64,000 nt of DNA, taken from positions 1-64,000 of the forward strand of contig JAKLKA010000015.1 in the NCBI GenBank assembly GCA_023150915.1. Reading direction: 5' to 3'. Shown in pieces: positions 57,475 through 64,000 of this stretch (positions are counted from its first letter, which is position 1; every line of letters starts with the position of its first letter). The DNA is from Polyangiaceae bacterium. Its GTDB lineage: Bacteria; Myxococcota_A; Polyangia; Polyangiales; Polyangiaceae. A program made the position numbers and the translations under genes. The notes beneath the pieces were generated by a model, which worked only from the letters and a program-made list of their open reading frames with translations, was not told the DNA's origin and ran no database searches.

Positions 57475-57951
57475 GTGCAGGGCGATTGCCCCGGATGTTC
57501 GAGCGAGCTTGCCGCTGGCGCGGCAGACGGCGTGCTTCGTTGCGCGCACTGCGCCGGCACCTTCGTCCCGCGCCCGCTGCTCGAGAGCTTCCTTGCCACG
57601 GTTCCCGCCGAGGCCGCGGACAGCGCGTATCGGACCGGCGCCGCGCCGCATGCCGACCGCGCGCCTCCCCGCCCCGCGGGCGTCTGGGACCCGAACGTGG
57701 TCTATCGCATGTGCCCCGTGTGCGACGAGCCGATGCACCGCCAGAACTTCGCGCGTCGCTCGGGCGTGCTGGTCGACGTCTGCCCGGTGGACGGGACGTG
57801 GTTCGACGCCGGCGAGGCGTCGTCGGCGGCGGCTTGGGTCCGCGAGCTGCCCGCGTTGCGCGAGCAAGAGCGCGCCGCCGCGCGCAGTCAGCGTGCCGAG
57901 TCGCTTCGCCCGGCCGCGGCCGAGGCGCTCCTCGCTCTGCTCGGGAAGTGA
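57475..57951 (+). CDS. Zinc-finger protein (TFIIB-type zinc ribbon)
   Basis: 158 residues. Two zinc-binding Cys sets: CPGC...CAHC at the N-terminus (about 5-30) and CPVCDEPM...VDVCPVDGTWFDAGE in the middle. The second is the zf-TFIIB (PF13453-like) signature, CPxC followed by C..CxGxWFDxGE. The last 40 residues form one charged Ala/Arg/Glu helix. Such small proteins are common in bacteria and their role is unknown. Its TGA overlaps a tiny GTG-started frame. Confidence 0.85.
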   Translation: MQGDCPGCSSELAAGAADGVLRCAHCAGTFVPRPLLESFLATVPAEAADSAYRTGAAPHADRAPPRPAGVWDPNVVYRMCPVCDEPMHRQNFARRSGVLVDVCPVDGTWFDAGEASSAAAWVRELPALREQERAAARSQRAESLRPAAAEALLALLGK

Positions 57952-58025
57952 GCTCGTTGAGCGACGAGCTGCGGGCTCTCCCGGCGAACGCCTTCGAAGT
58001 GGCCGCCGTGCCGCCGATCGAGTGA
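57948..58025 (+). CDS. Possible 25-residue peptide coupled to the zinc-finger gene
   Basis: GTG at 57948 overlaps the TGA of the zinc-finger gene (GTGA) and opens a 25-codon frame ending at 58025, directly before a hairpin. 23 of 25 codons end in G or C, and the peptide (LSDELRALPANAFEVAAV in the middle) looks coding. It could be a small coupled peptide or the true C-terminus reached by a frameshift. No family can be assigned. Confidence 0.35.
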   Translation: MSSLSDELRALPANAFEVAAVPPIE

Positions 58026-58047
58026 GCGTCTGCGCGCGCAGGCGCTC
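58024..58047. terminator. GC-rich hairpin after the zinc-finger gene
   Basis: A 10-bp stem with one T-G wobble (58024-58033 against 58038-58047) and a GCGC loop. No T-run. A short TCGC tetranucleotide run follows at about 58056-58071. Confidence 0.45.
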
Positions 58048-58112
58048 GCTGGTCGGTCGCTCGCTCGCTCGACGCGAGCGCTGGCTTCGCGTACCTTCCA
58101 AGCCAACGCCCC

Positions 58113-59030
58113 GTGGCCTTTCGCCTCCTTCCGATCGCAGTCCTCGCGGGCTCGGTGGCCCTCGCGGGTTGCCTCGAGCTCGCGCCGGTCGAGCCCGGTG
58201 GCAGCGGTGGTTTCCTGGCCACGGGCGGTTCGAACGTCGGCGGCACTGCGGGCGCCGGCGGCGGCGGCGGGGGGTGTTCCTGCCCCAGCGGTGAATGGAC
58301 GTTTGGCTGGATGGCGGTCGGCAGCGGCGCCCTGGCCGCCCAGTGCCCGACCAGCGCGCCGACGCGGCACGAAGGTGGAGAGGGCCTGAGCGATCCAGGG
58401 TGTTCCCCGTGCAGCTGCGGTCCGGCGACCGGCGGCAAATGCGAAGTGCGGCGCACGCGCTACGCCGACGCGAACTGCAAGATCCTGAGCCAGCTCGACA
58501 CGGCCATGCTGACCGGTTCCGGTTGCGAGAGCTTCACCAGCACGGTGGTCAGCGTTCGCCTTCAGTTGAACGCCACCGCGGGAAAGTGCGCGGCCTCCAC
58601 CACCCCTTTGCCGGTGAGCTTCGCGACCGAAGGGGTCTTCTGCGCGGGGGGCGCCGCCTGCGACTGCGAGCCGCCGCCCGCGCCGTTCACCCGGCGCTGC
58701 GCCGCGCACGCCGGCAGCGAAGAGGTCGCGTGCCCGCCCGAGCTCCCGGTCCCCCATTCGCTGGTCGTGGCGGTGAAAGACACGCGCACCTGCACCGGCT
58801 GTTCTTGCGGAACCCCGCTCGGCCAGCCGTGCCTCGGGCAGAGCGCGGCCGCTTGCAGCGACGCCCAATGCGGCGGCTGCTTCTCCGGCTCCACCTGCGG
58901 CAACTCGGTGGGCTCGGTGCAATATGCGGCCGGTACGGCCAGCGGCGCTGGCTGCCCGCCAACGGGCGCGCCGCAGCAGATCGGCTCGGTGGCGCCGGCG
59001 TCGGTGCTCACGCTGTGCTGCGAAGCGTGA
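58113..59030 (+). CDS. Cys-rich lipoprotein, hypothetical
   Basis: 305 residues. Lipobox LAGC (about Cys20), Gly-rich spacer, then a chain with about 28 Cys in irregular spacing (GCSCPSGEWTFGW, GCSPCSCGPATGGKC, CAGGAACDCEPPP, CTGCSCGTPLGQPC, CGGCFSGSTC, LCCEA at the end). No clear repeat unit as in the proteins at 12525 and 56063. Likely a disulfide-rich surface protein. GTG 58113 gives a standard signal peptide. Function unknown. Confidence 0.85.
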   Translation: MAFRLLPIAVLAGSVALAGCLELAPVEPGGSGGFLATGGSNVGGTAGAGGGGGGCSCPSGEWTFGWMAVGSGALAAQCPTSAPTRHEGGEGLSDPGCSPCSCGPATGGKCEVRRTRYADANCKILSQLDTAMLTGSGCESFTSTVVSVRLQLNATAGKCAASTTPLPVSFATEGVFCAGGAACDCEPPPAPFTRRCAAHAGSEEVACPPELPVPHSLVVAVKDTRTCTGCSCGTPLGQPCLGQSAAACSDAQCGGCFSGSTCGNSVGSVQYAAGTASGAGCPPTGAPQQIGSVAPASVLTLCCEA

Positions 59031-59128
59031 GCGCGCGCTCTGTTTCACGCCCTCGCCCACGTACTTGCCGGCAGCCAGGCACACGCTGGGAAGCCGCGCC
59101 GACTTCGGCGCGTAGGAACGGGGTCGGA

Positions 59129-59827
59129 ATGAGGTCGCCCGCCATTGCCCTCGCGGCCCTGAGTGCCGTCGCCACGATCGACGACGCTCGGGCCGACACG
59201 TTCGGAGCCCAGGCGCACTACCTTGGCGGCACGACTCACGTGCACCAGCTCGAGCTCGCCGTGGCGCCGGGCGTCCAAGAGCCCGCAGCCCTGGCGGGCC
59301 GAAGCCCGAGGCTGTTCGGCTGGGGCACGCTGCGGGGCGTCGACCTGCGTGCCGACCTGCTCATCGACACGTCGCGGCTCGGGCTCGGGGTCTCGTACTT
59401 CGGTGTGGACGACGTCGCGCTCCGCACCGGCTCGCTCGACCCGGGCCTCTCTGCGAAGGCTGGTTCGATCACCGGCAGCAGCATCGAGCTGTTCTTCGGT
59501 CAAGAGATCGGCCAAGGGCCGGTCTATCCGTACATCGACGCGCGCGCGGCGTTCTCGTTGCTCCAGGTCGACGTCGAGACCCACGCCGAGCCCTACGGTC
59601 ACGTCGGCACGACCCACTACTTGGGTTGGCGCTTCGGTGTGGGGCCACGCTTCGGTGTGCTGATCCCCATCGGTCACTCGCTCACCGCCGACGTCGCCGT
59701 GTTCCAGCGCCTGGTCGGCGGCGTCGAAGAGACCACCTTCGGCTTCGGCGTTGGCTATTGGGAGAACGATCGCACCGACGAGTTTTCACAGTACCTTCGC
59801 GGGCACCATCTGCGCGGGCAAATCTGA
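59129..59827 (+). CDS. Exported beta-barrel protein, hypothetical
   Basis: 232 residues. Signal peptide (MRSPAIALAALSAVATIDDARADT, cut near ARA-DT), then an alternating strand pattern across the whole chain (LRGVDLRADLLIDTSRLGLGVSYFG, SIELFFGQEIGQGPVYPYIDARAAFSLL, YLGWRFGVGPRFGVLIPIG, TFGFGVGYW). This suits a small eight-strand outer-membrane barrel. It is followed by about 330 bases without an intact gene. ATG 59129 begins the signal. A TAGGAA sequence lies about 12 bases upstream. Confidence 0.78.
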   Translation: MRSPAIALAALSAVATIDDARADTFGAQAHYLGGTTHVHQLELAVAPGVQEPAALAGRSPRLFGWGTLRGVDLRADLLIDTSRLGLGVSYFGVDDVALRTGSLDPGLSAKAGSITGSSIELFFGQEIGQGPVYPYIDARAAFSLLQVDVETHAEPYGHVGTTHYLGWRFGVGPRFGVLIPIGHSLTADVAVFQRLVGGVEETTFGFGVGYWENDRTDEFSQYLRGHHLRGQI

Positions 59828-59902
59828 GCGCCCGCCCCAGCCGCGACGCCGGCCGCACCCCCCGCCCTTCTTCTCGTGGGCGCCACTGCGCCCGCCGCGG
59901 CG

Positions 59903-60091
59903 ATGCACGAGCTCTCCCACTCCCACACGTTCCCGCTCGAAGTGTCACTGCCGGTTCGGCGCGCCCGCGCGGAGCCGAAGACCGCACGGCGCCTCGAGCG
60001 CGGTGACGCCAACCCGACCCTGGCAACGCTTGTCAGCGTGGCCGCGGCGTTCGAGCTGCCCTTGCACGAGTTGCTTGCCGAGCTTGCCTGA
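59903..60091 (+). pseudogene. Remnant of an Xre-family helix-turn-helix regulator
   Basis: The last 35 residues of this 62-residue frame (RRLERGDANPTLATLVSVAAAFELPLHELL in two pieces) match the second half of an HTH_3/Xre DNA-binding domain: the LERG-xx-NPTL turn and the following helix. The first half, with its LSQxxLA recognition helices, is absent in all three frames upstream. So this is a truncated gene inside a 333-base gap (59828-60160) that holds nothing else I can support. Confidence 0.6.
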
Positions 60092-60160
60092 GGGCGAACG
60101 GCGGACCCGCCTCCGGTCGTGCAGATCTCGCACAACGCCCTTGGTGAGGACTGAACCCGC

Positions 60161-60652
60161 TCACGACACCGGTCGGCGCACCGGCTTCTCGAGGCACAAC
60201 CGCGCGGCTGGCTTGAAGCCCGCGCGCTGGAAGAACTTGAGCAGCTCGACCTGATCCCACTCCACCTGGGTCTGCAGGCGCTCGATGCCGAGGCCCGAGA
60301 GGTTCATCTCGAGCTGGCGCATCAGGGCGGCGCCGACCTTCTGGCCGGTGAACGCCGTCGAGACGCCCATCGAGTCGAGGATCGCCACCGGCTCGGGCTG
60401 GCCGAACTCGCCGTAGTACAGCCGGCCCATCAAGAAGCCGGCCGGCTCGCCCTTGACATAGGCCGCGAGCGAGATGCGCACGCCCGTGTCCTTGGCCACC
60501 TCGGCGAGCTTCACCTTGTAGAACTCTTTGCGTTGCTTGCCGCTGTGCTGAGAATCGATGCGGACGACCCAGTCCAGATCCTCTGCCTTCAGGTTGCGCA
60601 CCTCGACGTGGTCGGTCTCGAGGGTTCCGGGTTGCTCTTGCATGCTGCTCAT
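60161..60652 (-). CDS. GNAT-family acetyltransferase in the benzoyl-CoA reductase operon
   Basis: 163 residues. GNAT fold: VRNLKAEDLDWVVRIDSQH at strand 1, RISLAAYVKGEPAGFLMGRLYYGEFG on strands 2-4, the acyl-CoA-binding VSTAFTGQKVGAALM (motif A, the QxxGxA-type loop) and ERLQTQVEWDQVELLKFFQRAGFKPA at the end. It should acetylate an amine, small molecule or protein. It is the last gene of the operon, 17 bases after the reductase subunit at 60670, so it may act on that pathway, for instance by lysine acetylation of its enzymes (inference). ATG 60652. Confidence 0.88.
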   Translation of the reverse strand: MSSMQEQPGTLETDHVEVRNLKAEDLDWVVRIDSQHSGKQRKEFYKVKLAEVAKDTGVRISLAAYVKGEPAGFLMGRLYYGEFGQPEPVAILDSMGVSTAFTGQKVGAALMRQLEMNLSGLGIERLQTQVEWDQVELLKFFQRAGFKPAARLCLEKPVRRPVS

Positions 60653-60669
60653 CTCGAATCCTCCACTCT

Positions 60670-61566
60670 TCAAACCGAGGCCTGGGCGGCCAGCACGGCG
60701 GCCGCGCGCCCCTTCTTCTCGAGCTGCTCGTAGCGATACGCTCCGAGCAGCGCCGCGCCGACGGCGCCCGCCAAGATCCCGTCCGGGAACGTCTTGATCA
60801 CGACCTCGGCATGTTGCTTCTTGGTCTTCTTGGTCTTCTCTTCGGCGAACAGCTGCTCGATGGCGGCGACCATGCCGACGTCTTTGGAGAGGCCGCCGGT
60901 GATCACCACGTTGCCCTCGGCGCCCACCGCGCGGAGCAACTGGACGAGGCGACCGCCGATCGACATGTGAATGCCCTTCAAGATGTCCGACGTGCTGATG
61001 CCCCGAGCCACCATGTTGATCACGTCGGTCTCGGCCAGCACCGCGCAGATGCTCGACACCTTCTCCGGGCTCTGGCTCTGCTTGCTGAGCTCGCCGACGT
61101 CGTCCAGGGGCACGCCCAGGTAGCGGGCGATGTTCTCCAGGAACTGCCCGCTGCCGCTGGCGCACTGGCTGGTCATGCGGTGGCCGAGCACCCGCCCCTC
61201 TTCGTTCATCTTCAGACCGCGGGCGTGCAGCCCGCCGATGTCGAGGGCCGCGCGGGCCGTCGGGTCGAAGAAGAGGGCGCCACGCGCGTGGGTGGTCATG
61301 CTGTAGAAGTGGCCGGTGCGGAAGCCCACCGCGTCGCCGTCGCCGGTCGAGGCGACGTAGTCGAAGTCCTTGGGCTTCACGCCCGCGGCGGCGCACGCCT
61401 CTTCGAAGCCCGCAGTGACCACGTCGGCCACCTTGCGACGGCGGATGCGCTGCACGCTCTGGGCCAGAAGCTTCGCGTCTTTGCCCGCACGGCTCCTCAA
61501 GATTGCGACCTTCACTGCGCTCGAGCCGGGGTCGATGCCGACTGTCAGATGCTCACGGTCTGCCAT
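60670..61566 (-). CDS. bcrD: Benzoyl-CoA reductase-type ATPase subunit D (BcrD/BadG-like)
   Basis: 298 residues of the BadF/BadG/BcrA/BcrD ASKHA ATPase family. GIDPGSSAVKVAI is the phosphate-1 loop, ALDIGG the phosphate-2 loop and VVITGGLSKDVGMV the adenosine motif. The TSQCASGSGQFLE Cys and the SICAVLAETDVI Cys ligate the [4Fe-4S] cluster shared between the two ATPase subunits. It couples ATP hydrolysis to low-potential electron transfer. The shorter length fits the D/G subunit, with the 465-residue partner next to it. ATG 61566 has AGGA 7 bases upstream and lies 11 bases after the partner's stop. Confidence 0.88.
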   Translation of the reverse strand: MADREHLTVGIDPGSSAVKVAILRSRAGKDAKLLAQSVQRIRRRKVADVVTAGFEEACAAAGVKPKDFDYVASTGDGDAVGFRTGHFYSMTTHARGALFFDPTARAALDIGGLHARGLKMNEEGRVLGHRMTSQCASGSGQFLENIARYLGVPLDDVGELSKQSQSPEKVSSICAVLAETDVINMVARGISTSDILKGIHMSIGGRLVQLLRAVGAEGNVVITGGLSKDVGMVAAIEQLFAEEKTKKTKKQHAEVVIKTFPDGILAGAVGAALLGAYRYEQLEKKGRAAAVLAAQASV

Positions 61567-61577
61567 GTCTCGTTCCT

Positions 61578-62975
61578 TCACTCTGCGGGCGTTGCGGCGG
61601 CTGCGGCCGCTCCAGCTCGAACCTTCTCGACGAACGTCGGCAGAATCGCCGGGCGGCCCGCCTCGAGATCGTCCACTCCGAACAGGGCGGCGCCCAGCGC
61701 GCCCATGTAAATGCTGTCCGCGTGGGCGTTCAGCACCGTGTTCTTGTCGTAGTTCTCGTCCACCAGCTCGCGTAGCACCTTGGTGGCCATCGGGTTCTTG
61801 CAGACGCCGCCAGTGAACGTGAACTCGTTCATGATGCCGCCCGACCGGGCGAGCAGTGACATGGCTCGGAGCATGATCGAGCGGTGCAAGCCAGCCAGAA
61901 TGTCCTCGCGCCGCTCACCCAGGCCCAGGCGCTCGCGCAGCTCGGCGCCGGCGAACACCGTGCATGTGCTGTTGACCTTGACCGTGCGCTGTGCGCCCAG
62001 CGCCAGCGGGCCGAGCTCGTGCAGGCCCAGGTTCAGCTCGTCGGCGATGTAGCCCAGATAGCGCCCGCAGCCCGCGGCGCAGCGGTCGTTCATCTGGAAG
62101 CTGGTCACCACGCCGTGGTCGTCGACCTGGATGGCCTTGGTGTCCTGCCCGCCGATGTCGAGCACCGTGCGCGTGCCAGGGAACACCCGGTGCGCGCCGC
62201 GGCCATGGCACAAGATCTCGCTCTTCACCGCCTGCTTGGGGAAGGGCAGGGTCTGACGGCCGTACCCGGTTCCGACGAAGCTCATCTCTTCGATGGCCGA
62301 GCTCGCTGCACCCTCGACGGCCTCGAGCAGGGCCTTGCCCGCAGCGCTGCCGTCCTCTGCCGTGAGGCGATGCGCTGCTCGGCGCAAGATGGTGCCGAAG
62401 TCGCGCGACTGCAGCTTGGTTTCGACGTCCAGAATGGCCCGGTCGAACACGCCCGTGAGGCGCTCGTAGCTGACCGTGCCCTTGCTTGCCGAGGCAACGC
62501 GTTCTGCCGTGCTCATGTAGCTGGCCGCCGCCAGATCGCGGAAGAAGTCGCTGCGGCGTCCGGCCTTTTCGCCGAACAACGCCGGAGCCTCGCCCTTCAT
62601 CGAGCTGACCACGTCTCCGATGGCGGGCGACAGCTTGCTGCGGTCGCTGATGAAGCTCAGGCTCTTCAGCACCTTCTCCATCTCTTCGTGCAGCTCGCCC
62701 AGCTGGTCCAGGTAGATCTCGAGCCGGAAGGCCTCGCGCAGGGCGTATTCCCGCTCCGAGGGCTTGCCGCCGAGCACGGCCGCACGCCGCTCGAGCTCGC
62801 GCTCGAGCATGGTGAAGCGGGCGGCGGTCAGCGCCTCTTCTCGCGCCACCGCGCAGGCCACCTCGTAGTTCGAGCGGCTGTTGGTGATGCCCCGGCCCAC
62901 GATCCGCCGCTGCTCGTCGAGCAAGACGGCCTTGGTGGTGGTGCTGCCCAGATCGACTCCGACGACGACTTTCAT
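61578..62975 (-). CDS. bcrA: Benzoyl-CoA reductase-type ATPase subunit A (BcrA/BadF-like)
   Basis: 465 residues, same ASKHA family but with an inserted helical region of about 150 residues (ERELERRAAVLGG... to ...SKGTVSYERL), the mark of the longer A/F-type subunit. GVDLGSTTTKAVLL is phosphate-1, VLDIGGQDTKAI phosphate-2, FTGGVCKNP the adenosine motif; Cys in NDRCAAGCGRYL and VNSTCTVFAGAE bind the iron-sulfur cluster. With the 298-residue partner it forms the ATP-driven electron activator. A hetero-dimer of two different sizes argues for class I benzoyl-CoA reductase over the homodimeric activator of 2-hydroxyacyl-CoA dehydratases. Overlaps the upstream gene by 4 bases. Confidence 0.88.
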   Translation of the reverse strand: MKVVVGVDLGSTTTKAVLLDEQRRIVGRGITNSRSNYEVACAVAREEALTAARFTMLERELERRAAVLGGKPSEREYALREAFRLEIYLDQLGELHEEMEKVLKSLSFISDRSKLSPAIGDVVSSMKGEAPALFGEKAGRRSDFFRDLAAASYMSTAERVASASKGTVSYERLTGVFDRAILDVETKLQSRDFGTILRRAAHRLTAEDGSAAGKALLEAVEGAASSAIEEMSFVGTGYGRQTLPFPKQAVKSEILCHGRGAHRVFPGTRTVLDIGGQDTKAIQVDDHGVVTSFQMNDRCAAGCGRYLGYIADELNLGLHELGPLALGAQRTVKVNSTCTVFAGAELRERLGLGERREDILAGLHRSIMLRAMSLLARSGGIMNEFTFTGGVCKNPMATKVLRELVDENYDKNTVLNAHADSIYMGALGAALFGVDDLEAGRPAILPTFVEKVRAGAAAAAATPAE

Positions 62976-64000
62976 GCGCTGGCCCTCGATTTGCGAGCTT
63001 CCAGCATCTGCAGGTAGCTCTGAACGCGGTTTTCGATGTTCGCCTTGCCGAAATAGCGCGGGTCGACCAGATCGCTCTCGATGAAGCCACCGGGAACGCC
63101 GGTCTTCCGCTCGAGCTCGCGCAGCATCAAGAGCTGTCCGGCGCTGAAGCTGTTGCAGCTCTTCACGCTGTTGATCAAGAAGCCGTCAGCCTTGTACTTC
63201 TCGATGTAGCTCGCGAGCAGCTTGGTGCGCATCGGCAGGTTCAGGTTCGTGTAACAGCCGAGGCAGTAGTCCGCGAGGGTGCCCAGCGGGTCCTTCGGAT
63301 CGTGGCGGAACCCGGTGTCGTAGAGGCCGCCGACGCGGGTGTAGGTGCTCGACACCACGGTCGCGCCTTCGCGGCTGAACATCCGCCAGAAGTCGAAGAA
63401 GTTGGTCCAGTTCGGCGGCCCTTCCACCACCAGCCGGTACTTCTCTTCCGGCGCGTCGCCGTCCGGGGTGACCGGGCCCTTGCCCTCTTTCACCCGCTGC
63501 TCCACCTCGCGGCGCAGCATGGCGTAGTAGTCGCACGCGTCTTGGGTGCCGCGGAACGCGCTGAAGATCGGCCCGATGTAGTACACGCCGCCGAAGTAGC
63601 CGTCGATGGGCGAGGGCGTGTTCTGCGCGCTCTCCCACACCGCCACCAGATCGTCTTCGGCCTTGCGCGAACGCTCGAGCAAGTCCGAGAGCCGATCCAG
63701 GTCCAGCTTCTTGCCTGCGGCCTTCTCCAGAGCCGGGATCACTTCGCGCTCGAGTTGCTCGATCACGTAGGTGCGCATCTCGGGCGTGATGTGCCCGTCG
63801 CCCTGATAGGGCACGTGCAGCATCGCCACCGGGCAGTTGTACTCTTCCTTGAGCAGCTCGAACCACTTCATGAAGGTGAAGCAGCCGGTGTAAGAGAGCA
63901 GCAAGATGTTCGGGTCGGGCAGCTTGGTCCCCGTGGGCCCGATGTTGCCGCTCTTCATCATCCCGATGTCGCACTTGACGTAAGTGCACACGTCTTCGCT
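62972..64000 (-). CDS. bcrB: Benzoyl-CoA reductase/2-hydroxyacyl-CoA dehydratase family subunit, C-terminal part (BcrB-like)
   Basis: The 3' 343 codons of a gene that runs off the right edge. It belongs to the HgdB/BcrB/BcrC fold: SEDVCTYVKCDIG, SYTGCFTFMKWFELL, LHVPYQGDG, DGYFGGVYYIGPIFSAFRG, VEGPPNWTNFFDFWR, YCLGCYTNL and SVKSCNSFSAGQLLMLREL. Several Cys can ligate the active-site iron-sulfur clusters. Position before the A and D genes fits the bcrCBAD order and suggests BcrB; BcrC would then lie beyond the window. The holoenzyme reduces the benzene ring of benzoyl-CoA and is oxygen-sensitive. Aromatic versus 2-hydroxyacyl substrate cannot be settled from this part alone. Confidence 0.85.
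   Translation of the reverse strand, partial: SEDVCTYVKCDIGMMKSGNIGPTGTKLPDPNILLLSYTGCFTFMKWFELLKEEYNCPVAMLHVPYQGDGHITPEMRTYVIEQLEREVIPALEKAAGKKLDLDRLSDLLERSRKAEDDLVAVWESAQNTPSPIDGYFGGVYYIGPIFSAFRGTQDACDYYAMLRREVEQRVKEGKGPVTPDGDAPEEKYRLVVEGPPNWTNFFDFWRMFSREGATVVSSTYTRVGGLYDTGFRHDPKDPLGTLADYCLGCYTNLNLPMRTKLLASYIEKYKADGFLINSVKSCNSFSAGQLLMLRELERKTGVPGGFIESDLVDPRYFGKANIENRVQSYLQMLEARKSRASA

Noticed and set aside
58056-58071. Short TCGC tetranucleotide run
   Set aside because: Too short and non-coding; chance in GC-rich DNA is likely.
1-64000. tRNA, rRNA, riboswitch, insertion sequence or integrase
   Set aside because: Reading both strands I found no T-loop GTTCGA context with matching stems, no transposase motifs and no terminal inverted repeats. 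A covariance-model scan would be decisive; I could not run one.

Overview
The window is GC-rich DNA, densely packed with genes on both strands and with strong G/C bias at third codon positions. The content points to a Myxococcota (Polyangia-like) bacterium: three Hanks-type Ser/Thr kinases, a STAND/TPR regulator with a winged-helix tail, many large Gly-linker or Cys-rich lipoproteins, a MYXO-CTERM-like C-terminus with a MopE-like Cys/Asp segment on a secreted amidase, and PEGA-like membrane proteins. I see no rRNA, tRNA, CRISPR array, insertion sequence or phage gene. Phylum-level assignment is inference; nothing here fixes a genus.

Layout. 1-7.8 kb: the end of an unknown gene, a perfect bidirectional hairpin, a broken Hsp70-like gene, small (lipo)proteins, a short-chain dehydrogenase, a DUF362/CBM9-like lipoprotein and a membrane Ser/Thr kinase. 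7.9-20.4 kb: secreted amidase, PEGA-like protein, two more kinases, a Cys-rich lipoprotein, a beta-barrel protein and a STAND regulator whose gene overlaps that of a kinase. 20.4-29.8 kb: prephenate dehydratase, then a compact accessory region with a DUF350 membrane protein, a Rieske oxygenase, two paralogous 2OG-Fe(II) oxygenases flanking a glutathionylspermidine-synthase-like ATP-grasp ligase, a membrane protein with a Gly/Ser/Arg tail, an unknown protein and a third 2OG oxygenase. This is the best candidate for an undescribed pathway. 29.8-32.6 kb: PPi-type phosphofructokinase and lipoproteins.

32.7-42.4 kb: a respiratory or extracellular electron-transfer island. It holds an outer-membrane barrel, a 12-haem lipoprotein, a 12+3-haem lipoprotein, an OB-fold-like anchored protein, a 27-haem lipoprotein, a NapC/NrfH-like tetrahaem quinol dehydrogenase with a small membrane partner, and an 8-haem lipoprotein carrying a collagen-like stalk. 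The parts suggest a route from the quinone pool across the periplasm and outer membrane.

42.5-60.1 kb: VWA lipoprotein, 5'-nucleotidase with a helix-hairpin-helix-like front domain, Bax-inhibitor-1 protein, then a polyprenyl-sugar/glycan cluster (two membrane glycosyltransferases, two methyltransferases, a methyltransferase-GT2 fusion, a discoidin-domain membrane protein), an EAL protein, Cys-rich lipoproteins and a broken Xre regulator. 60.2-64 kb: the 3' part of a class I benzoyl-CoA reductase type operon (order B-A-D) with a GNAT acetyltransferase, running off the window end. The haem island and the benzoyl-CoA reductase suggest an organism able to live anaerobically and respire an external or insoluble acceptor.

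Many single genes start with GTG or ATG about 6-9 bases after a TAnnnT box and lack a ribosome binding site, suggesting frequent leaderless transcripts. Genes inside operons instead overlap by 4 bases (ATGA/GTGA).
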